Shown here piece by piece: positions 25,787-34,103 of a stretch of 64,000 nucleotides of DNA (within the stretch, counting starts at the first letter, position 1; the number at the start of each line of letters is the position of its first letter). This stretch comes from Gammaproteobacteria bacterium (GTDB taxonomy: Bacteria; Pseudomonadota; Gammaproteobacteria; Pseudomonadales; Azotimanducaceae), in the NCBI GenBank assembly GCA_009840545.1, contig VXNM01000009.1, forward strand, positions 374,559 through 438,558. Reading direction: 5' to 3'. The notes under the pieces were generated by a model, which did not search any database, was not told the DNA's origin, and saw nothing but the letters and a program-made list of their open reading frames with translations. A program made the translations under genes and the position numbers.

Positions 25787-28700
25787 TCGAATCCGTCTCT
25801 GCTAATTACGATGTGGCCATCATTGGTGCGGGGCCTGTCGGTAGCTTCTGTGCTTTAGCCCACGCTCGAAAGGGCGCACGAGTAGCTCTGCTTGAAGCCA
25901 ATCCAAAGGCTTCTAGACGATTAGCTGGCGAGTGGCTGCATCCACCTGCAGTTCGCATGCTACGCGACTTAGGTATTCATTTGGACGCGTCGCCTCATAG
26001 CAGCCCGGGAACGGGTTTCGTGGTTTTTCCGGAAGACCGTTCGGAACCCATTGAGCTCCCATATCCCGGAGAAACTACGGGCATGGCGTGCGAACATGCA
26101 ACTCTCGTATCCAAGCTTCACAACGCTCTCGAAGACTGTACCGAAGTAGACCGTTACGAAAGCGCTCGAGTGCGTGCAGTCGAGAATGGAAGAGTTACAT
26201 TTTCTATGGACGGCGATCAGAAGTCACTTGCAATCGATCGGTTAATCGGCGCAGACGGGCGCGCTTCGGTCGTCCGCAAGTCGCTGGGACTGCCTACAGA
26301 ACGCATGACATGTTCGCGCATGATCGGAGTCGTTCTCGAAGGAGTCGAACTCCCGTATGAGGGTTACGGGCATGTGATCATCGGCGGACCCGGTCCCATT
26401 CTCATGTTCCGTTTGGGTACCGATAAGGTCCGCATCATCGTTGACGTACCTTTGGATCACTGGACTCCCCGTGATCGGGTGTCAATGCTATCGGAGTCTT
26501 ACGCCAATCTCTTGCCAGAGTCGATCTGTGAATCGTTTTCTACAGCCCTCCGCGATGGGGTGTTTCAAGCTGCAGGCAATGAATTGCTGCCGCGAGCCAC
26601 CTACGGAAATTCTCGTCGGGTGCTAATTGGTGATGCCGCAGGCCACTATCACCCGTTGACCGCGGTCGGAATAACTCTTGGTTTTAGCGACGCACTGGAT
26701 ATTGCGGAGACTCAGGATTTTCGCAAGTTCACCGCTAAGAGGCTGGATTCTGTCCGCGCTCCCGAACGCCTCGCATTTGGTCTTTACGAAGTCTTTGCCG
26801 ACCATCGTCCGGAATCAGTCGCTGTTAGGCAGGCAACCTATCGTCGATGGCGGAAGAGCTCAAAGATTCGAAAACACACGATGAATCTCCTTGCTTGCGA
26901 GAACGTATCGATTATTCGATTAGGACTGACATTTTTCTCAATCATGGCTCGTGCTATTGCGAGCTGTTATCCGAGATCGTTCAAGTCTAAGGAATGGCGA
27001 CGGACACGAGACGTTACTGGAGCGTTAGTGTCTCGGGTAGGACATTTTCTAGGTGGATTCCAGTCTCTTAAAGCAACAGACAGTGCCACAGGGAAGAAAC
27101 CCGAACGTGTCTGGAACAGATTGTCTAGATCACTACTAGTTTCCGTTAAATCGGACGACATCAAGCCCCAAGCAGCCAACGCTTTGCACGATGCAGAGCC
27201 CGACGGCCGTGAAGCTCTTCAAAGTGCAATTGAGCAGCTTCTTTCGCTTCAACACGAAGACGGCAGCTGGGAAGGCGAAATGCTTTGGTGTCCAATGCTT
27301 ACGGCTCAATACGTGCTCTTGAGCTTCGTACTGAACCAACCTCTCGAGCCTCGTCGGCGACGTCTTGTGCTCAAACAATTCGAACGTACTCAATTAGAGG
27401 GCGGAACGTGGGGTCTACACGAACACTCGCATCCCTATCTGTTTGTTACCACGCTGGTATACGTTGCTGCTCGTTTGCTCGATGTCGAAAAAGATGACCC
27501 GCTAATCGCACAGGCTGGACACTTTTTGCGAACCGAGGATGTGACTGCCATACCAAGTTGGGGCAAGTTCTGGCTAGCCATTTTGAACCTCTACGATTGG
27601 AAAGGATTGAACGCAGTGCTGCCGGAACTGTGGATTCTCCCTCATCGAATTCCGTTGCACCCATCAAACTGGTACTGTCACACGCGTCTCATCTATATGG
27701 CTATGTCTGTTGTGTACTCGAGCCAATTTCAGGTACCTGTTACGCGGGTAATTGAAGAGTTGCGTGACGAGCTCTATCCGGACAAGTTCGACAGCATCAA
27801 GTTTAGGTCGTCGAAGAACCGAATCCGAAGCGAGGAAGTATTTTCGCCACCCACTGCTCGGCTACGAATTTGTTATGCCTTGGGTCGGGTATACCAACTA
27901 TTCCACAGTAAACGACTTCGAAATAAGTGTGTTAGCGAACTGGTCGAAAGAGTTCGCTGGGAGATGAACAGCTCCGACCACACAAGCATCTCTCCAGTTA
28001 GCGGTTTCCTCAATATTCTTGCATTGTGGTTGCAAGATCCAGACGATATCGACTGTCAGAAAGCACTAGTCCGAATCGAAGGATGGATTTGGGAAGACGA
28101 AAGAGATGGCACTCGAATAACAGGTGCAAGAAGCGCTTCCTGGGACACAGGGTTTGCGTTGCAAGCGCTCGCGAACACTCCAAAAGCGGGCGGCGTACCA
28201 GATGCCCTCGACCGAGCAACCAAGTTCTTAGTAAGCCAGCAAATTCGGGAAAGTTTCGACGGATTTAGTTCAGCTTATCGAAATGACCCGAAGGGTGGCT
28301 GGTGTTTTGCAGGAATATGGCACGGCTGGCCCGTAACCGACTGCACTGCTGAGGCGATATTAGGAGTACTTGCAACAAGACCAAACGCAATTGATCCCGA
28401 GGCAATCCGCGAAGCTACTGAATTTATGCTACGTGGTCAGAACAACGATGGCGGATTCGGGAGCTACGAAGCTCGACGTTCTCGGTCCAGTCTCGAATGG
28501 CTCAATCCGGCCGAAATGTTCGGTGAGTCGATGACCGAAAATTCTTATGTCGAGTGCACGGCCTCCTGCCTGGAAGCCCTAGCTAGCAGTCGTACTCACT
28601 TCCCCTCTCTTGTAGATGAAGCTTTCGACCGTTCCATTTCTCGCAGTGAAGAATGGCTCCGCCAGTCCCAGGAAAGCAATGGATCCTGGCGTGGAGTATG

Positions 28701-29157
28701 GGGAGTGCAGTACATCTACGGTACCTTGTTTGGAATAAGAGGATTGAAAGCAGCTGGTGCCAATCCCAGTGATGCTGCCCTGCGTCTTGCATGCAAATGG
28801 CTACTCGAGAAACAACGTGAGGATGGAGGATGGGGTGAGCACCACAGCGGATGCTGGAAGGGCTGCTTTGTCCCACATGACGAGAGCCAGGTAATTCAGA
28901 CAGCGTGGGCGTTGATTGGTCTGCTCGAAGCTGGCGAATCCAACTGGGTTGCGATTTCTCGCGGCGCAAAATTCTTAGCTGATAGCCAACTAGATGACGG
29001 TTCGTGGGAGCGACAGGATATGGTGGGAGTGTTTTTTCGCACAGCACTGTTGGACTACGCTCTATATCGACAGTATTTCCCGCTTCATGCACTTAGCCTG
29101 TACGAGCGACGTCGCGAGGCTCGCAAAGTTGGGAAATCGACAGCCACTCGCCCTTAG
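25783..29157 (+). CDS. Squalene monooxygenase-oxidosqualene cyclase fusion protein
   Basis: A single 1124-residue frame (TTG start overlapping the CYP51 stop) joins two consecutive enzymes. Residues 1 to about 405 are an FAD monooxygenase of the squalene epoxidase type: GAGPVG at 15-20, GEWLHPPAV, IGADGR, and GDAAGHYHPLTAVGI with Asp284, followed by a hydrophobic segment like the membrane anchor of epoxidases. After a linker of about 50 residues, residues 460-1115 are a full-length triterpene cyclase with QW repeats (for example QREDGGWGEHHSG). It has the oxidosqualene-cyclase motif DCTAE at Asp853, not the DXDD of squalene-hopene cyclases, and the C-terminal YRQYFPLHALS. Product: a lanosterol- or cycloartenol-type protosterol made directly from squalene. 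Confidence 0.94.
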   Translation: MIESVSANYDVAIIGAGPVGSFCALAHARKGARVALLEANPKASRRLAGEWLHPPAVRMLRDLGIHLDASPHSSPGTGFVVFPEDRSEPIELPYPGETTGMACEHATLVSKLHNALEDCTEVDRYESARVRAVENGRVTFSMDGDQKSLAIDRLIGADGRASVVRKSLGLPTERMTCSRMIGVVLEGVELPYEGYGHVIIGGPGPILMFRLGTDKVRIIVDVPLDHWTPRDRVSMLSESYANLLPESICESFSTALRDGVFQAAGNELLPRATYGNSRRVLIGDAAGHYHPLTAVGITLGFSDALDIAETQDFRKFTAKRLDSVRAPERLAFGLYEVFADHRPESVAVRQATYRRWRKSSKIRKHTMNLLACENVSIIRLGLTFFSIMARAIASCYPRSFKSKEWRRTRDVTGALVSRVGHFLGGFQSLKATDSATGKKPERVWNRLSRSLLVSVKSDDIKPQAANALHDAEPDGREALQSAIEQLLSLQHEDGSWEGEMLWCPMLTAQYVLLSFVLNQPLEPRRRRLVLKQFERTQLEGGTWGLHEHSHPYLFVTTLVYVAARLLDVEKDDPLIAQAGHFLRTEDVTAIPSWGKFWLAILNLYDWKGLNAVLPELWILPHRIPLHPSNWYCHTRLIYMAMSVVYSSQFQVPVTRVIEELRDELYPDKFDSIKFRSSKNRIRSEEVFSPPTARLRICYALGRVYQLFHSKRLRNKCVSELVERVRWEMNSSDHTSISPVSGFLNILALWLQDPDDIDCQKALVRIEGWIWEDERDGTRITGARSASWDTGFALQALANTPKAGGVPDALDRATKFLVSQQIRESFDGFSSAYRNDPKGGWCFAGIWHGWPVTDCTAEAILGVLATRPNAIDPEAIREATEFMLRGQNNDGGFGSYEARRSRSSLEWLNPAEMFGESMTENSYVECTASCLEALASSRTHFPSLVDEAFDRSISRSEEWLRQSQESNGSWRGVWGVQYIYGTLFGIRGLKAAGANPSDAALRLACKWLLEKQREDGGWGEHHSGCWKGCFVPHDESQVIQTAWALIGLLEAGESNWVAISRGAKFLADSQLDDGSWERQDMVGVFFRTALLDYALYRQYFPLHALSLYERRREARKVGKSTATRP

Positions 29158-29307
29158 AACTTGCAACTAGCCACAAGCCTGCCAAATAGAAGCGATTCCA
29201 GGAAACAGCTCAGCAAGTCGATATTTTGTTGGCTTGTATTACATTCCGAAGCAAATTACACTGTGAATTCACGCTGCATTCCGAGCCACATCCAGGAACC
29301 TTGACTC

Positions 29308-30489
29308 GTGGAAAAGTCTGAACGCACTCACATACTGGATGTCCTTACCAGTCACATTGCGAACGATACAACTGCAGATGCTGGTGGCATCATGCGTGCA
29401 CCGATGTCAGACTTCACATGCCCGAAATTACTTGAACAAGAGTGCGAAGTATTGTTTCGAAACACACCTTTGTGCATGGGTCTCTCGTCTGAACTTCCTA
29501 AACCCTACACATATTGGTCTGACAATGCCTCAGGTCTCCCCATCCTCATGGTTCGCGATGAAGAAGGCAAATTTCGAGCATTCGCAAACGCTTGCCGGCA
29601 TCGAGGGAGTCAAGTTGTACTTGAGGGTCGTGGTTCAAAAATGCGCTTTACCTGTCCATTCCATGCATGGACCTACGCAATCGATGGCAAATTGGAGTCC
29701 GTGAACAAGAGCAATCACTTCGGGGACGTCTCGAGCTTGGACTTACATCTCATCGAATTGCCCTCTGCGGAATTTCATGGCACATTGTGGGTACGACCGA
29801 CTCCAGGAGACCCGCTAGATGAAAGCGAGTGTCTTGGCGGTCTTCAACGCGACTTGGTTCACTGGAATTTTCCAGATTATTCGTTCGCAGGTACGCAAAT
29901 CATCGATGCAAGGATGAACTGGAAGATCGGTGTCGATTCCTATGGTGAGATTTACCATCTAAACGTCCTACACACTAAGACCTTGGACAAAGAGGTCGTG
30001 GGTAACGCGCAGACATTTGACAGTTTTGACAAAAACTTGCGCATGGTTATTGCCAACGAGAAGCTCAATCTAATGAGATTGCTGTTGCCAATTCGAGAGA
30101 AATGGCCTTACAAGCAAATAACTTACACGGTCTATTTCTTCTATCCCAACGTCATCATGTTGGTGGACTTATTTGGAGTAGATTTCTTGCGAATCTTCCC
30201 TCTGGACAACTCTCCTTCCAAGTCACGGACAATTCATGCGTGGTACATCGACCCCAACGTCGAAAAGTACTTCAAAGATCACGAGTCAGCATACGAGGAT
30301 AGGATGAAGCGATTCAGATCAGTTGTTGAAGATGAGGACTACGCGATCGCTGCGGACATGCAAGTTACCGCCGAACGAGGGACACAGACGGAGATTGTGC
30401 TTGGGCGAAACGAGGTGGCTCTCCAACACTTCCACAATGCGCACAGAATGGGACTTTCCCGAGACCTGCTGCCAGTTGAGGACTTGTAG
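29308..30489 (+). CDS. Second Rieske non-heme iron oxygenase, probable sterol-modifying
   Basis: The 393-residue protein is a ring-hydroxylating-type oxygenase alpha subunit. Rieske ligands are Cys96, His98, Cys116 and His119 (CRH, CPFH). The mononuclear iron ligands lie in GEIYHLNVLH (His-x4-His, about 215-224). Its spacing and C-terminal domain differ clearly from the SdmA-like protein, so it is not a recent duplicate. It follows the cyclase fusion by 150 bases on the same strand and ends the forward run. A sterol oxidation (desaturation, hydroxylation or the second C-4 methyl) is likely from context, but the position cannot be read. It starts at a GTG (29308). Confidence 0.8.
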   Translation: MEKSERTHILDVLTSHIANDTTADAGGIMRAPMSDFTCPKLLEQECEVLFRNTPLCMGLSSELPKPYTYWSDNASGLPILMVRDEEGKFRAFANACRHRGSQVVLEGRGSKMRFTCPFHAWTYAIDGKLESVNKSNHFGDVSSLDLHLIELPSAEFHGTLWVRPTPGDPLDESECLGGLQRDLVHWNFPDYSFAGTQIIDARMNWKIGVDSYGEIYHLNVLHTKTLDKEVVGNAQTFDSFDKNLRMVIANEKLNLMRLLLPIREKWPYKQITYTVYFFYPNVIMLVDLFGVDFLRIFPLDNSPSKSRTIHAWYIDPNVEKYFKDHESAYEDRMKRFRSVVEDEDYAIAADMQVTAERGTQTEIVLGRNEVALQHFHNAHRMGLSRDLLPVEDL

Positions 30490-30576
30490 CTCGTCTCTGG
30501 AACAGGAGAGATCGTACTGCATCGGATTCGAGTACTAGTGCATTAGTCGTTTACGAGCCTTCCATTTGACCGGACT

Positions 30577-31320
30577 CTATCCCAGCACACTGTAGTTGCC
30601 ATCCAAAATGATGCGAATGGAGACAAAGAGTCCCAAGAGCGGACAAAGGACCCAGGGGGCGTTTGTTCCTAGGACATAGAGGTACAGGTCACGTCGAGAG
30701 ATTTCGACTTGGCGATTAGCCACGAAGAAACTGATCCAGTACACACTCGTCATGTAGACCCACTGCCAAAACATGGCTAGTCCAAGGATTCCCGCCACAC
30801 GCGGGGGTAGGAAATAGACCGTAAATGATGCGTAAAGCAACAGTGTTGGAAGAAGCGACAAGAAACCGTTGGCCGTGTCCACATTGAAACCGTACGTCCG
30901 TCGATCTGCAAACGACGGATCGTATTGCGAGTAAGTTGCCCACACATCAGCCCAGAGTGAAGGAGACAGGACCTGCGTCCACGGAACTTTGGATGCAAAG
31001 AACTCAATATGTGGAATTCGGCCCGTTTTGATTTTCCGTTCTCGCCAATACACGGTTCGTTTTTCGACACGGGATCGCTGAAGGTACAGACACGCTTCCC
31101 AGTAGCAGATCAGTACGTTAATAGAAAAGAACAGGATGAGAATCGTATGTACGAGACTAAGATTCTGGTGTAAGTAGTATCGAGTGCCCAGTCCAATTCC
31201 AGTCAAGCAAACCACGACAAGTGTGGTGAATGACAGGACACGAATCGTTGGCTTTCCGCTGGTGCGGAGCTCGTCGTTCTCGACTTCTGCCAGGGAATCC
31301 TTCCCCGAAGTCTGAGTCAT
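30577..31320 (-). CDS. EBP-like membrane protein, candidate sterol isomerase
   Basis: The 247-residue protein has about five hydrophobic segments (near 28-50, 56-80, 148-168, 174-200, 214-238). It resembles emopamil-binding protein, the eukaryotic delta-8/delta-7 sterol isomerase: a WATYSQYD segment like the W..Y...D of EBP, a Gln/Trp-rich helix, and a last helix with TNAPWVLCP. That stretch matches the EBP Asn-x-x-Trp-x-x-x-Pro pattern, whose Asn and Trp are active-site residues in human EBP. The acidic pair of EBP is not clearly conserved; a Glu in CYWEACLYL is a candidate. Its start overlaps the squalene synthase stop by four bases, linking it to the pathway. Confidence 0.5.
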   Translation of the reverse strand: MTQTSGKDSLAEVENDELRTSGKPTIRVLSFTTLVVVCLTGIGLGTRYYLHQNLSLVHTILILFFSINVLICYWEACLYLQRSRVEKRTVYWRERKIKTGRIPHIEFFASKVPWTQVLSPSLWADVWATYSQYDPSFADRRTYGFNVDTANGFLSLLPTLLLYASFTVYFLPPRVAGILGLAMFWQWVYMTSVYWISFFVANRQVEISRRDLYLYVLGTNAPWVLCPLLGLFVSIRIILDGNYSVLG

Positions 31321-32399
31321 CTACGAGTTTTGCGGACTAGAGATTCGATGGCAGATAGAGTAGGCACCGTTGTATTGAACAACCAACGCAATGCGCGATT
31401 TGAACGAAGTGCAAAGTTGACCGCTGCAACCGAACTGTACACTAGTCGACGCGAAATCTTGACTTCATCTCCCTTTCGAAACTTGGGATTGTCGTGGATT
31501 CGACGGAGGGTCAGGCTGGCAAATGCGAGGGTCCATCCAAGGAAGCGACGAATACCAATTTCCTGTTTCGGCATGAGAGTGAGGTAACGCAAACTCTTCT
31601 CAAGACGACTTCTTGCAACCCCAAGAAGCCTAACGATTCTCGGATCTGCGCTGGAGCTACCCCGTTGCGAGGCTTGAGCGGCTTCGGCTTGACCGGAGAA
31701 TAGACTGCGAGGCAACCAGCAGACGCTTCGCTTCTTATCTTCACAATGGTCTTTCATGATGTTGATAAGTTGCAAGCCGCTACCGAATTTTGATGACAGA
31801 GAGAACAGTTCATCTTTTCGAGACGCAATGTCATCGGAATAGTCGCAGAGCACCTCGGTGATCATTTCACCCACGACGCCGGCAACGAAATAACAATAAC
31901 GATCTACCTGTTCGAGATCTGGAAGTCCCTCGGAACCTGTATCTACAAACTCGCTCATACCCCGGCACATGGTCTCAACACACTTCTCGATTGGATCAGT
32001 TTGAGAACGTGGCATCTGCTTGTGCAAGCCCATCACAAGCTCGGTATTGGCCACCAAATCTCTCTCGTCTCTGTTTGTTCCTTCAGAGAGCAGAGGCGCA
32101 AGGTCTGTGGTGAATGAATCCGGCGACTCTTTGCGACGTACAACATCGGCAAACCGATGTAGAAACTGTTTCTTGAAGGACCCATCAAGCTCCGGTTCAT
32201 CTTCAATCGTGTCGGCGATGCGGCAAAGGAGATAGGCATTCCCGATTGCATAGCGTACGTCAGGAGGCAGTTGAGGAATCGTCAATGCGAAAGTCCGGGA
32301 CACGCGGCTGAGCGCATGAGTCTGATACTCAATCGCAGGGCTACTCGCGAGTTGCTTAGACTTAGAGATACGATCAGTTTGTCTTACTTCTGCATCCAC
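31317..32399 (-). CDS. Squalene synthase
   Basis: The 360-residue enzyme joins two farnesyl diphosphates into squalene through presqualene diphosphate. Both aspartate-rich motifs are present: DTIED (63-67) and NIMKDHCED (213-221). SRTFALTIPQLP (about 34-45), RYCYFVAGVVGEM (about 167-179) and the tail are typical of the eukaryote-like squalene synthase (SQS) family rather than the HpnCDE route. NADPH is the expected reductant. It ends by overlapping the EBP-like gene. A 248-base gap separates it from the upstream methyltransferase gene; a TTGGGA and TACTAT pair spaced 18 bases apart in that gap may be its own promoter. No C-terminal membrane anchor is obvious. Confidence 0.94.
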   Translation of the reverse strand: MDAEVRQTDRISKSKQLASSPAIEYQTHALSRVSRTFALTIPQLPPDVRYAIGNAYLLCRIADTIEDEPELDGSFKKQFLHRFADVVRRKESPDSFTTDLAPLLSEGTNRDERDLVANTELVMGLHKQMPRSQTDPIEKCVETMCRGMSEFVDTGSEGLPDLEQVDRYCYFVAGVVGEMITEVLCDYSDDIASRKDELFSLSSKFGSGLQLINIMKDHCEDKKRSVCWLPRSLFSGQAEAAQASQRGSSSADPRIVRLLGVARSRLEKSLRYLTLMPKQEIGIRRFLGWTLAFASLTLRRIHDNPKFRKGDEVKISRRLVYSSVAAVNFALRSNRALRWLFNTTVPTLSAIESLVRKTRR

Positions 32400-32647
32400 A
32401 CTACTTGCTCTTTAAACGTACGGAAACATTTGTCACCAACCAGCACCCAATCCAAAAAGGTGCCTCGGGAGTCCCAAATAGTACAACACCAAGTCCATAA
32501 TTCCCAAATGTTAGAGAAATACCTAACGTTGGCGAAAGAGTGGCAAGTCAGTGTTTTGCCAATGAACTACACCGATCTAGCTCGGACTAATTGAGTAAAG
32601 ATACAGCGAGGCGTTGTGCAGCGAGTTCCCCTGTATCTAGCTGATTG
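32400..32647 (-). promoter_or_regulatory. Gap upstream of squalene synthase with a possible promoter
   Basis: No gene is seen in these 248 bases. On the reverse strand TTGGGA and TACTAT boxes separated by 18 bases lie roughly 80 to 120 bases before the squalene synthase start. A 7-base direct repeat CAGCGAG sits near 32604-32625. The promoter match is mediocre. Confidence 0.25.
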
Positions 32648-33643
32648 CTAGCTTGGTTTGCGAGCATGTACAAGGAAACTGGGCGTAAATATTCCGAGTT
32701 TGCCTGCTTCTGTGAGCGAATCGGCAGCAGCATTCAGAATTCGGGATGTTTCGGAAGTACCCTTCGGAGCTAACTTCAACCTTTCTAGAATACGTGTCAG
32801 AACAGCTGTAAAAGATCGTCCCACTGGAGTGCGAGCAGCTGAAGATATTGAAAAATCGCGCCCTTCCAACGCCATGTACCAAGGAGTGGACGGATCACCT
32901 ACTACAACTTGTTGATCCAGCTTTTCAACCACCTCAAAACCAGCAGATTCCACCGCTGCGACATATTCGTCAGCTGACAGAAGGTCTGGTGTTGCGTTGT
33001 TGCGTTCAATCTGAGCTCGAATTTGAACATGTGAAGTGTTGGACGCATCAAACTTATCTGTGAGAGTCCAGTCAATGAATGCGGCTTCGGCACCTGGCTT
33101 TAGCAACCTAAAGAGTTCACAAAACGTCCTCTTTCTGTCCGGCGCATGGCAAATTGCCTCGAAGGAGTACAGGGCATCGAAGGTGCCATCCTTCAACGGA
33201 ACATCCATAAAGTCTGCGTACAGAAATGAGCACGAATCGCCTAGTCCCGCCTGATCAATCAATTTCTCGCCACGCTGAATCTGATAGGCATTAAAGTTGA
33301 TGCCAACGATTTTCGCTCCAGTAGACCGACCGATGGTTATGAGTGGACCACCAACTCCGCACCCGACGTCCGCTACGATCATTTTGGGACCGATCCGAAG
33401 GAGTTTCGCGATTCCTTCTTCATGCCTTTGCTGAGACGACCGGAGATTTTCTCCCGGGCGTCTCGGAGAGAAATGAAATGTTGCACCCCAACCAAACTCG
33501 TAAAAGGACGTTACCGCATCGTAGAATCGGCTGACGAGCCTTGGTTGTTCTGTAACTCGAAGAGCGTCGTCGGAATCTAGTTTCTCAATGTTTCCAAGAC
33601 CGTGAAAGTCCTGCAAAGCATGCTGTAGTTCATCTCGGTTCAT
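32648..33643 (-). CDS. Sterol C-24 methyltransferase (ERG6/SMT type)
   Basis: The protein (331 residues from the ATG at 33643, preceded by AGGA; a TTG at 33673 is an alternative) methylates the sterol side chain at C-24 using SAM. It carries the signatures specific to sterol methyltransferases. Region I is YEFGWGATFHFSPR (about 48-61), the SAM loop is DVGCGVGGP (92-100), and region III is YSFEAICHAPD (159-169). These regions bind sterol and are absent from ordinary UbiE-like enzymes. It implies an ergosterol- or phytosterol-like 24-alkyl sterol. It heads the leftward sterol operon that converges on the forward operon. Confidence 0.93.
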   Translation of the reverse strand: MNRDELQHALQDFHGLGNIEKLDSDDALRVTEQPRLVSRFYDAVTSFYEFGWGATFHFSPRRPGENLRSSQQRHEEGIAKLLRIGPKMIVADVGCGVGGPLITIGRSTGAKIVGINFNAYQIQRGEKLIDQAGLGDSCSFLYADFMDVPLKDGTFDALYSFEAICHAPDRKRTFCELFRLLKPGAEAAFIDWTLTDKFDASNTSHVQIRAQIERNNATPDLLSADEYVAAVESAGFEVVEKLDQQVVVGDPSTPWYMALEGRDFSISSAARTPVGRSFTAVLTRILERLKLAPKGTSETSRILNAAADSLTEAGKLGIFTPSFLVHARKPS

Positions 33644-33673
33644 GCGGGTCCTGAGGAATGAAGACGGTGTCAA

Positions 33674-33805
33674 TACTGAAGGTGAGAAGGCAGTATGCTA
33701 CATTGATTTTGCCAAGGTGTTCAAATCTCAACGTCGCACCTCATATTTCACCTCAACGATTCTGTTGTGCGTCGAGCAACACTTCATACGAGGCTGTTTG
33801 TACAC
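33674..33805. other. Intergenic region upstream of the sterol methyltransferase gene
   Basis: About 130 bases with no recognisable gene. On the reverse strand a TTGACA occurs exactly at the alternative TTG start (33668-33673), without a matching -10 box. A single TGTACA lies at about 33798. Confidence 0.25.
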
Positions 33806-34015
33806 CTAGTCGCCTTCCTCATTTATTTCCGTCCATCGAAGATCACTAACGTCGAATGGAGAGCCGTTCATTGTGACATCCCGAATGTCATTTCCAAAAC
33901 CTCGCAAACAATGCCGCAACTCCACTGTATCTCGAACAGTTGCCTTTATGTGGAGTTCGTTAGCTATCTGCTCACAGCATTGTTCATCGGAGAGTTTCGA
34001 TTCGGTCAAGTGCAA
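33806..34015 (-). pseudogene. Possible C-terminal remnant of a WYL-domain regulator
   Basis: A TTG at 34015 opens a 69-codon frame, but the same frame stays open about 37 codons further upstream, into the 3' end of the helicase gene, with no start codon. The sequence IKATVRDTVELRHCLRGFG followed by an Asp/Val stretch resembles the extreme C-terminal (WCX) domain of WYL transcriptional regulators. The upstream open part reads GHRHSPAAVEAW. A gene fragment left after a deletion or rearrangement next to the helicase is the likely origin. The family match is by eye and moderate; a genuine short protein is the alternative. Confidence 0.35.
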
Positions 34016-34103
34016 TCCGACATCCGTTCTGATGAAGAACTCAAGCTTGGCTGTTTTTGAGGTCAGGTGATGTGCGGAAGACCAAGCTTCAACAGCGGCT
34101 GGA

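Noticed and set aside
25783-29157. Reading the cyclase half as a squalene-hopene cyclase
   Set aside because: The catalytic motif is DCTAE with the oxidosqualene-cyclase C-terminus, not DXDD, and an epoxidase is fused to it.
18011-33643. Island bounded by mobile elements or attachment repeats
   Set aside because: No transposase, integrase, tRNA or long direct repeat was seen at either edge; base composition looks like the rest of the window.
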